Assembly (NCBI GenBank): GCA_003219355.1
Contig: QHOQ01000215.1
Coordinates: 1 to 6,271, forward strand
Length of the DNA stretch: 6,271 nt
Origin: Verrucomicrobiota bacterium
Lineage (GTDB): Bacteria > Verrucomicrobiota > Verrucomicrobiia > Chthoniobacterales > UBA10450
Direction: 5' to 3'
Part shown: positions 1 through 5,749 of the stretch, piece after piece
Numbering within the stretch: position 1 is the first letter of the stretch
Layout: every line of letters begins with the position of its first letter
Made by a program: the position numbers and the translations under genes
The notes under the pieces: generated by a model
Told to the model about the DNA's origin: nothing
Database searches by the model: none
The model's input: only the letters and a program-made list of their open reading frames with translations

Positions 1-579
1 ATCGGTTCCCAGGTTCGACAATTCCTTGCGAAGGAGCTCGACTTCCTTGCGCGGATCGGGCGGCAATTCCAAGCCGGCACGCCGATAATCGCGCATTGTT
101 TCGTTGAATAGCTTTTCGTCTTCGCCGGAGAGCTTGGGATGCGTGTCGGCGAAGGCTTTGATCGCCTTGTAAACATCCTCGCGGTAATCAATACCAACTG
201 CCCATTCCTGGAATGCCTTTACTGCTTCTTCGGCAGCCGCGCGCATGCCAGGATTCGTGTTCGTCTCCTTAATGATGGTCGCTTTATTGGCGGCAATTCC
301 GGCTTGGTAAGTGAGATCGTCGAGCGCAACGACTGTGCTCTTAAACGTGACTTTGGCGGGATCTTGTGCGCCGATTTGATCCAAGGCCGTGTTCGCTTTG
401 GCGATCGCATCTTTCATGGAAGCTTCGACCGCTTCCGGCGTTTGTTCCCATTCCGGAATTGTTAAGACGGCATTTGCTTTCGCGGCAGCGGCCCGAAAGT
501 CATCGACCGATTTTGTTTCGGAGGCTGAAAGATCGACAAGCACAGAGCAGAGCAAGATCGACAGACACAAGTTTTTCAT
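1..579 (-). CDS. Exported M3-family zinc oligopeptidase (thimet oligopeptidase-like), N-terminal part
   Basis: The minus-strand frame is open from ATG at 579 to the window edge (193 codons, no stop), so the C-terminal catalytic part is missing. Residues 1-20 look like a Sec signal peptide (MKNLCLSILLCSVLVDLSAS) with no proper lipobox, which suggests periplasmic export. After it comes the helical N-terminal domain typical of M3A peptidases: a 'TFKSTVVALDDL' segment near residue 78, 'YREDVYKAIKAF' near 133, and the 'LFNETMRDYRRAGLELPP' signature near 157, followed by the 'LLRKELSNLG' helix. Family members are zinc endopeptidases that cleave short peptides. The HEXXH zinc motif would lie beyond the left edge and cannot be checked. 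No Shine-Dalgarno is visible before the ATG. The gene is divergent from the MarC-family gene, 78 bases away. Family assignment rests on motif recognition; substrate is unknown. Confidence 0.87.
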   Translation of the reverse strand, partial: MKNLCLSILLCSVLVDLSASETKSVDDFRAAAAKANAVLTIPEWEQTPEAVEASMKDAIAKANTALDQIGAQDPAKVTFKSTVVALDDLTYQAGIAANKATIIKETNTNPGMRAAAEEAVKAFQEWAVGIDYREDVYKAIKAFADTHPKLSGEDEKLFNETMRDYRRAGLELPPDPRKEVELLRKELSNLGTD

Positions 580-657
580 GCGGAAAGGCTTGATTGATGA
601 AGACAGCGAAGATTGTGTAGAAGACTTGTCCGGTAAAGCGAAAACGCGCTGTATCAT

Positions 658-1236
658 GTGATGATCGAGAAATTCTTCCTCGCCTTTATTCCGATCTTTG
701 TCGCTATCGACCCGATTGGGCTCGTTGCGATTTTCATGGGCCTCGGGACGAGCGCGTCCCACGAACGTCGACAACGCCAGGCATTCCTCGGAATTTTCAC
801 CGCCCTTTGCGTAGCGGTCGGCTTTATTTTTCTCGGAAAAATTATCTTTTCTGCGCTCGGGATTACGGTTGCGGACTTTCAAGTCGCCGGTGGCCTGATT
901 TTGCTCGGTTTAGCCGGACGCGAATTGCTCGGTCTAGGCCCACAGGATCGCGGCGGCGGCGACGAATTTGGCGTGGTTCCACTCGGTATGCCGCTCATTG
1001 CCGGTCCGGCGCTGCTGACCGCGCTTCTCATTTTGGTCGATACAGTCGGTCTCGTCTTTACGCTAGTCTCGCTTCTGGTGAATCTGGGACTGGTGGCGAT
1101 CGCGTTTTGCAATGCGGATCAGTTTACTCGTTGGATGGGAAGACAGGGATTACGCGGCGTGTCGAAAATAATCGCACTCCTTCTCGCCGCGATCGCCATC
1201 AGCCTGATTCGGCGTGGGTGGCACACCGTAGGCTAA
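658..1236 (+). CDS. MarC-family integral membrane protein
   Basis: This 192-residue, very hydrophobic protein has about six predicted membrane helices (roughly residues 5-27, 42-62, 71-93, 106-127, 130-151 and 168-186), the size and topology of the MarC/UPF0056 family. Family signatures are 'AIDPIGLVAIF' in helix 1 (the DP-x-G element), 'AGGLILLGLAGREL' in helix 3, and 'VPLGMPLIAGPALLTALLILVD' in helix 4 (shown as the PL-x-x-PL-x-AGP pattern). It sits in the inner membrane. The family's function is unsettled; the old link to multiple antibiotic resistance in E. coli is not well supported. The start could be GTG 658 or the adjacent in-frame ATG 661; neither has a Shine-Dalgarno, and ATG 661 is at least as likely. 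No convincing terminator follows: only a 4-bp GCCT-TTC-AGGC hairpin at 1241-1251 without a T-run. Confidence 0.9.
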   Translation: MMIEKFFLAFIPIFVAIDPIGLVAIFMGLGTSASHERRQRQAFLGIFTALCVAVGFIFLGKIIFSALGITVADFQVAGGLILLGLAGRELLGLGPQDRGGGDEFGVVPLGMPLIAGPALLTALLILVDTVGLVFTLVSLLVNLGLVAIAFCNADQFTRWMGRQGLRGVSKIIALLLAAIAISLIRRGWHTVG

Positions 1237-1420
1237 TGTCGCCTTTCAGGCCGATTTTATATGGTGCCGGCGTAATTCGGGCCAGAATGGAACAGTTCAG
1301 CGGTTTATTACCCGCCTGATAGCGATCATATTGGTAACTAGTGGTGACGGTTGGTGGTGGAGGCTGTTCCGCACAGATGAGGAGGCGAGCGGCAAATATT
1401 AATGCCAATAATTGTTTCAT
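1199..1420 (-). CDS. Doubtful small secreted protein (73 aa)
   Basis: An open frame runs from ATG 1420 to a TGA at 1199-1201. The first 18 residues (MKQLLALIFAARLLICAE) resemble a signal peptide and are followed by a proline run and 'TTSYQYDRYQAGNKPL', which looks like a small exported protein. Cys16 is not in a canonical lipobox (LLIC). Against it: the last 12 codons or so overlap the convergent MarC gene, the second half has no recognisable pattern, and no Shine-Dalgarno precedes the ATG. It may be a degraded gene whose true end has been lost, or chance. The frame is also open upstream to an ATG at 1498, but that extension has no signal-like start. No function is assigned. This ORF covers about half of the 353-base gap between the MarC gene and hpnH. 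Confidence 0.3.
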   Translation of the reverse strand: MKQLLALIFAARLLICAEQPPPPTVTTSYQYDRYQAGNKPLNCSILARITPAPYKIGLKGDISLRCATHAESG

Positions 1421-1447
1421 ATTGTGTAACTTATGTTTTATTTTGCA

Positions 1448-1463
1448 GGCAACATTGGTTGCC
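1448..1463. repeat. Perfect 6-bp inverted repeat
   Basis: GGCAAC (1448-1453) and GTTGCC (1458-1463) are perfectly complementary across a 4-base ATTG spacer. It lies in the gap upstream of hpnH, 28 bases upstream of the start of the doubtful minus-strand small ORF. It has no T-run on either side, so it is not a standard terminator. It could be a protein-binding site; nothing in the sequence decides this. Confidence 0.35.
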
Positions 1464-1551
1464 ACTATTAAGCCGTTGCGTTTGTCACGATGTTGCACAA
1501 GATTTCATTAATTTCCAAGAAAGAGCCTCGGCGTCTCGTTCGACACGTCCG

Positions 1552-1579
1552 TTGACACGTTAGCGAACGTCATTACTAT
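1552..1579 (+). promoter_or_regulatory. Sigma70-like promoter of hpnH
   Basis: A perfect -35 box TTGACA (1552-1557) is followed after 16 bases by TACTAT (1574-1579), which matches TATAAT at four of six positions. Transcription would begin about 6-10 bases further on, at 1585-1590, which is at or just before the hpnH ATG at 1590. There is also no Shine-Dalgarno in this stretch, so the transcript may be leaderless. GACACGT occurs twice (1542-1548 and 1554-1560), with the second copy overlapping the -35 box. A perfect inverted repeat ACGTT-AGCG-AACGT (1557-1570) lies between -35 and -10, where a repressor could bind. Confidence 0.55.
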
Positions 1580-1589
1580 CGTCGCCCTT

Positions 1590-2891
1590 ATGAGATTTCC
1601 TCTCGCATTAACGACCAAGATCGCGGCTTACATGATCGCCCAGAAGCTTCGTGGCACGAAGAAGTTTGCCACGGTGCTTCAACTTGAGCCGTTGCACACC
1701 TGCAACCTGACTTGCACAGGCTGCGGGCGAATTCGAGAATATTCCACATCGCTTAAGGATATGATGGCTTTGGAGGATTGCCTCACCGCGGCGCAAGAAT
1801 GCAACGCGCCGATGATCTCAATCTGCGGGGGCGAACCACTGATTTATCCGCATATCGAAGCGCTTGTCAAAGGCCTACTTGAACAGAAGCGGATCGTTTA
1901 CATCTGCACCAACGCGATGTTCATGCGCAAGAAAATGCGCGAATGGCTGGCAAAGGAGTTGCGGAATGTGGATCGCGGATTGCGGAAAGAATTGGAAGAG
2001 AAGATCGACATCCTACTCGTGAAAGGCCTGATTTCGGAGAAAGATGCGACGGAAATTCGCAAAGGGCCCAAGGATCCGGCCAAGCCAACGATCGGACCAA
2101 CACGCTGGATGTACTGGAACGTGCATCTCGACAGTCTGGAGCGAACACACGATCTCATTGTCGAGCGTGAAGGCGTTTTTAAGGAATGCATTCTCGCCAT
2201 CAAGATGGCGAAGGTTCTCGGCTATCAGGTCGCGACCAACACGACCATCTACAAAGAAACCGACATGCAAGAGGTCGAGCAGATGTTCGATTATCTTTCC
2301 GATCTCGGCGTGGACGGGCACACGATTTCGCCCGGTTACGAATACGACGCAGCAAAGAAGGACATGATCAAGCGGCTAAATTTGCAGCCGGAAAACTTCT
2401 TTCTTACCCGCGCGATGACGATCAAGAAGTTCCAAAAAATCGAGGAATGGATGCAGCGCTACACCCTTCTCGGGACACCGGTTTATTTTGAATTTCTCGC
2501 CGGCAAGCGCGATTTGACCTGTTCAGCCTGGGCCATCCCGACGCGAAACATTCGAGGCTGGAAGGGGCCTTGCTACCTCATGACCGACGCGCATTACTCG
2601 AGTTATGCGGAATTGCTCGGGAAAACCCAGTGGGACAGATACGGCGTCGTCAATGGGGTGGCGCGTGACAGCCGCTGCGAAAATTGCATGGTGCACTGTG
2701 GCTATGAACCGACGGCAACTTTGGGTCTACAAGCGCAGCGCGGGGACACGTGGAAAACAATTAAATTCAACTTCGGTCCGAAGCCGAAGCCGACCGGGCT
2801 TGGCAGCGAAGTTCTCGCTTTTAACGGAGTGACTTCCGGTAACGGGCATCTCACGGGCAAGCGTGCCGAGCCTTCAGCGCAGGCATCATAA
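1590..2891 (+). CDS. hpnH: Adenosylhopane synthase HpnH (radical SAM)
   Basis: HpnH joins a 5'-deoxyadenosyl radical from S-adenosylmethionine to hopene, giving adenosylhopane, the first step of C35 hopanoid side chains. The protein is 433 residues. The radical SAM cluster motif CX3CX2C is present at Cys38, Cys42 and Cys45, followed by 'GGEPL' at 80-84 (SAM binding), 'YICTNA' at 104-109 and 'VHLDS' at 178-182. 'SPGYEY' at 247-252, 'FEFLAGKRD' near 300 and the Cys-rich 'CENCMVHCGYE' at 363-373 match the HpnH C-terminal domain (DUF3463). Known HpnH proteins are about 330-385 residues; here an additional charged, helix-like stretch of about 49 residues lies between TNA and VHLD (about residues 114-170). 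The ATG is the first in frame that fits the family N-terminus ('MRFPL...'). It is followed 38 bases later by shc, consistent with a hopanoid operon. Function call is strong; effect of the insert is unknown. Confidence 0.94.
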   Translation: MRFPLALTTKIAAYMIAQKLRGTKKFATVLQLEPLHTCNLTCTGCGRIREYSTSLKDMMALEDCLTAAQECNAPMISICGGEPLIYPHIEALVKGLLEQKRIVYICTNAMFMRKKMREWLAKELRNVDRGLRKELEEKIDILLVKGLISEKDATEIRKGPKDPAKPTIGPTRWMYWNVHLDSLERTHDLIVEREGVFKECILAIKMAKVLGYQVATNTTIYKETDMQEVEQMFDYLSDLGVDGHTISPGYEYDAAKKDMIKRLNLQPENFFLTRAMTIKKFQKIEEWMQRYTLLGTPVYFEFLAGKRDLTCSAWAIPTRNIRGWKGPCYLMTDAHYSSYAELLGKTQWDRYGVVNGVARDSRCENCMVHCGYEPTATLGLQAQRGDTWKTIKFNFGPKPKPTGLGSEVLAFNGVTSGNGHLTGKRAEPSAQAS

Positions 2892-2929
2892 CATCGCCAA
2901 TCGGTGGGCTCGACACTCCAAGAGACATC

Positions 2930-4919
2930 ATGAACCGGTCCTCTGACGTAATCCCTTTGCCGAGCGCGCGACTGGATCTTGCGCAGTCATATTCCGCAAA
3001 CGACGCCGGCATCGCGCAAGCCATCAGCCGCGCGCAGGAAAATCTTTTGCGGCAACAGCAACCGGATGGCCATTGGTGCGGCGAGCTGATCGTCGATAGC
3101 ACCCTCTGCTCCGATTATGTGCTGTTCATGCATTGGTGCGGTGAAGTCGATGCTCAGCTGCAACAGCGTTGCGTCCGACACATTTTGAAGCGGCAACTGC
3201 CCGACGGCGGCTGGAACATTTATTACGGTGGCCCGAGCGAGATTAACGCGTCGGTGAAAGCTTATTTCGCACTCAAACTCGCGGGTTGTTCGGCGGACGC
3301 GCCGTTTATGCAGGAGGCGCGCGCGAATATCATGCGCCTGGGCGGCATCCCGCAGATGAACACATTCAGTAAGCTTTATCTTGCGCTTCTCGGCCAATTT
3401 CCTTGGAAATATTTGCCAACCATCCCGGTCGAGATGGTGCTGTTGCCAAGCTGGGCGCCGTTTCACATCTATAAGATGTCATCCTGGAGTCGCGCCATGC
3501 TGATGCCCCTGTCCAACTTCAAAACGACCCGCGTGTTGCCTGGTGAAAAGCAATTGCACGAGCTCTACCCGCTTGGCACCGAGCAAAGCGATTTGCGGCT
3601 ACCGCGCAGCGAACCCTTCTGGACTTGGCGCAATTTCTTTCTGCGGGTCGATGATGTTCTAAAATTCTTGCATCCATTGCGGTTTCGGCCCATGCGCCGG
3701 CGCGCGCTGGAAGAAGCGGTGCGGTGGATGCTCGAGCGTATCGGTGAGGGGAGCGATGGCCTCGCGACCGTTTTTCCGGCAATGCTCAACTGTCTGATCG
3801 CGTTGCGCGCGCTCGGTTACTCGAAAAAAAATCCCGTTTACGCGAAGGCGGAAGGAGATTTCGCCGGATTGTTTGTTGATGACCCTGACGATTTTCGAAT
3901 TCAACCTTGTTTCTCGCCGGTCTGGGACACCGCGATCAATATTATCGCCCTGGCCGAATCCGGTGTCTCTTCGGAGCACCCCGCGCTGCAAAAGGCCGCC
4001 GATTGGCTGCTCAAGAAAGAAGTGCGCATTCGTGGCGATTGGACGGTGAACAATTCGCATCCCGAAGCAAGCGGATGGGCGTTCGAGTATAATAACGTTT
4101 ACTATCCCGACACCGACGACACGGCGATGGTGTTGATGGCGCTGCGTCTGGTGCGTTTGCAAGATCGACAATCACTCAACGAAATATTTCGGCGCGCCCT
4201 TGATTGGCAGCTCAGTTTTCAATGCGACGATGGCGGCTGGGCCGCGTTCGACAAAAACGTGACGACGCCGTGGCTCGAAGACATGCCTTTCGCTGATCAC
4301 AATGCGATTCTCGATCCAACTTGCAGCGATCTGACCGCTCGCACGCTCGAGCTTTTTGGCTACATCGATTTCGACCGGAATCATCCGTCGGTGCGACGAG
4401 CTCTCCAATTTTTGATCGAGACGCAAGAAGATGACGGTTCTTGGTACGGTCGTTGGGGAGTCAATTATACCTATGGCACTTGGCAGGTTCTGCGCGGCCT
4501 GCGCGCGATTGGCCAGGACATGACGAAGGACTGGATATTGCGTGGTCGCGATTGGTTGGAGAGCTGCCAAAAACAGCGATGGCGGCTGGGGAGAAACTTG
4601 CGCGACGTACGAAAATCCGGCAGCCAAGGGCATTGGGGAGAGTACAGCGTCCCAAACAGCGTGGGCGGTAATGGGGATTTGCGCGTGCGGAGACCTTGAT
4701 CGGCCAAGCATTCAGCGCGGACTGCGTTACTTGCTGAGCTCACAACAGTCCGACGGATCATGGAAGGAACCGCAAACCACCGGCACTGGATTTCCCGGTG
4801 TGTTCTATTTGAAATACGACATGTATCGACAGAATTTTCCGCTGCTCGCTCTGGCAACATATGTAAATTATCGCTGCGGCCTGGGCCATCAGCCGAGCTT
4901 TTATCGCTGCAACGTGTAG
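2930..4919 (+). CDS. shc: Squalene-hopene cyclase, interrupted by a one-base frameshift
   Basis: The enzyme cyclises squalene to hopene at the inner membrane. The first frame runs from ATG 2930 to TGA 4697-4699, but homology leaves it after Gln547 and continues in the next frame to TAG 4917-4919; removing one A at 4569-4573 gives a 662-residue protein, normal for the family (about 630-720). The catalytic DXDD box is D394-T-D-D397. Six QW motifs (QxxDGxW) are at 43-49, 89-95, 431-437, 499-505, 547-553 and 605-611; the last two need the second frame. Against the Alicyclobacillus enzyme, D376, W489, Y495, F601, Y609 and Y612 correspond to D396, W509, Y515, F621, Y629 and Y632 with a constant offset of 20 after correction, so exactly one base is in excess. 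The position of His451 is Arg471, which I recall being common in Gram-negative cyclases. As read literally, the product is a 589-residue chain with a 42-residue foreign tail, lacking the FPG-Y-Y pocket, and probably inactive. It could be a sequencing or assembly error, or a true pseudogene. Confidence 0.9.
4569..4573 (+). other. Frameshift site in shc: A5 run with one extra A
   Basis: The sequence reads TGC CAA AAA CAG CGA in the upstream frame. Deleting one A gives TGC CAA AAC AGC GAT GGC GGC TGG, which encodes the expected 'CQNSDGGW' QW motif. Homology passes cleanly from one frame to the other at this run, so it is the most parsimonious site of the error or mutation. Confidence 0.88.
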
Positions 4920-5018
4920 AGTCGGTGCGCGTGTATTAGTCGCGGGCAACCGCAGCGCGGCGCCTCTACCGCAGGATCGGCAATCGCAACATCTGATCCG
5001 TTCTTTGTCGTCTGACGA

Positions 5019-5046
5019 TTGACCTCCATTATTCGTGGCCTAACGT
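5019..5046 (+). promoter_or_regulatory. Possible promoter of sodA
   Basis: TTGACC (5019-5024) matches the -35 consensus at five of six positions. After 16 bases comes TAACGT (5041-5046), a weak -10 (three of six). Transcription would start around 5053, beside the sodA ATG at 5054, giving little or no leader; no Shine-Dalgarno is seen. The 5' part of the shc-sodA gap (4920-5018) has only short GC-rich complementarities and no T-run, so I see no clear shc terminator. Confidence 0.35.
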
Positions 5047-5053
5047 GATTGTT

Positions 5054-5656
5054 ATGGCTTACGAATTACCAAAACTACCCTATGCTTACGCTGCTTTGGA
5101 GCCGCACATCGACGCGCGCACGATGGAGATCCACCATACCAAGCATCACCAGACCTACATTACCAACGTCAACAACGCGATCAAAGGCAAAGCCGATCTT
5201 GAGAAGAAATCAGTGGAAGATTTGATCAGCAATCTGAGTGCTGTACCGGAAGATATTCGCACAGTAGTACGAAATAACGGCGGCGGGCATGCCAATCATT
5301 CCTTCTTCTGGAAGATCATGGGCCCGAACACTGGCGGCGAACCGACAGGCAAACTTGCTGATGACATCAAATCCACTTTTGGCAGCTTTAACGCTTTTAA
5401 AGAGAAGTTCGCTGCAGCTGGGGTGGGTCGCTTCGGCAGCGGTTGGGCGTGGTTGATTAAGAACAAAAGTGGGAAACTTGAAATCATATCCACCCCGAAC
5501 CAGGACAGCCCGCTCATGGAAGGAAACCCCCCGATCCTCGGAGTGGATGTTTGGGAACACGCTTATTATCTCAATTACCAAAACCGTCGGCCCGACTACA
5601 TCAAAGCTTGGTGGAACGTGGTGAATTGGGACGCGGTCGCTAATAATTATAGCTAG
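5054..5656 (+). CDS. sodA: Superoxide dismutase, manganese type
   Basis: The 200-residue protein converts superoxide to oxygen and hydrogen peroxide, and is cytosolic since no signal peptide is seen. All four metal ligands are present: His27 (in 'EIHHTKHHQTY'), His82 (in 'GGGHANHSFFW'), Asp165 and His169 (in 'DVWEHAYYLNY'), plus the active-site gateway Tyr35. 'GGGHANH' and Gln150 in 'NQDSP' are the pattern of Mn-type rather than Fe-type enzymes, though cambialistic use cannot be excluded. The frame opens at GTG 5045, but ATG 5054 gives the classical 'MAYELPKLPYAY' N-terminus and is preferred. Length is normal. It follows shc by 134 bases in the same direction, probably with its own promoter; no functional link to hopanoids is needed to explain it. 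Confidence 0.96.
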   Translation: MAYELPKLPYAYAALEPHIDARTMEIHHTKHHQTYITNVNNAIKGKADLEKKSVEDLISNLSAVPEDIRTVVRNNGGGHANHSFFWKIMGPNTGGEPTGKLADDIKSTFGSFNAFKEKFAAAGVGRFGSGWAWLIKNKSGKLEIISTPNQDSPLMEGNPPILGVDVWEHAYYLNYQNRRPDYIKAWWNVVNWDAVANNYS

Positions 5657-5675
5657 CGCTCGATCTAGCTTCTTA

Positions 5676-5700
5676 CTGTAGCGACGGTCTGTGACCGTCG
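5676..5700 (+). repeat. REP-like repeat, copy 1
   Basis: This 25-base unit starts CTGTAGCG and has the core GGTCTGTGACC. It matches the reverse complement of 5719-5743 at 22 of 25 positions. Within it and 3 bases beyond, TAGCGACGGTC (5679-5689) and GACCGTCGCTA (5693-5703) form a perfect 11-bp hairpin with a TGT loop. It begins 20 bases after the sodA stop codon. It may stop or stabilise the sodA transcript, but no T-run follows, so it is not a canonical intrinsic terminator. Confidence 0.85.
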
Positions 5701-5718
5701 CTAAACTTGTACGTGATT

Positions 5719-5743
5719 CGGCGGTCACAGACGGCCGCTACAG
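5719..5743 (-). repeat. REP-like repeat, copy 2 (inverted)
   Basis: This is the inverted partner of 5676-5700, differing at three positions, 18 bases away. Its own hairpin GGCGGTC (5720-5726) with GACGGCC (5730-5736) carries one G:G mismatch, unlike the perfect copy 1. The outer arms CTGTAGCG (5676-5683) and CGCTACAG (5736-5743) pair exactly, so the two copies can also fold into one long stem. It ends 6 bases before the dapL ATG. Confidence 0.85.
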
Positions 5744-5749
5744 AGGAAG

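Noticed and set aside
139..661. Plus-strand frames across the start of the window
   Set aside because: The minus strand encodes a continuous M3 peptidase N-terminus with a signal peptide here, so the plus-strand frames are shadows.
1241..1251. Terminator after the MarC-family gene
   Set aside because: GCCT-TTC-AGGC has only a 4-bp stem and no T-run follows.
3659..4171. Long minus-strand open frames inside shc (also at 2987-3466 and 4172-4711)
   Set aside because: They are antisense to a gene with clear homology, are rich in Arg and His as expected of shadow frames in GC-rich DNA, and resemble no known protein.
2930..4699. Taking the 589-residue frame as a complete cyclase
   Set aside because: The last 42 residues after Gln547 are basic and unlike the family, whereas the alternative frame restores conserved motifs with exact spacing.
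4542..4919. A separate 125-codon gene starting at ATG 4542
   Set aside because: Its residues from about 4572 on are the C-terminal QW motifs and FPG/Tyr pocket of squalene-hopene cyclase. The bases before that overlap the upstream frame, and the ATG is accidental.
4957..4972. Terminator after shc
   Set aside because: GCGG and CCGC can pair across 8 bases, but the stem is short and no T-run follows.
5679..5703. Calling the perfect hairpin after sodA an intrinsic terminator
   Set aside because: The stem is strong, but it is followed by AACTTG rather than a T-run, and the inverted second copy points to a dispersed repeat element. Termination activity remains possible.
5210..5728. Minus-strand frame opposite sodA, running into the REP-like pair
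   Set aside because: It is antisense to a fully supported sodA and has no recognisable domain or signal.
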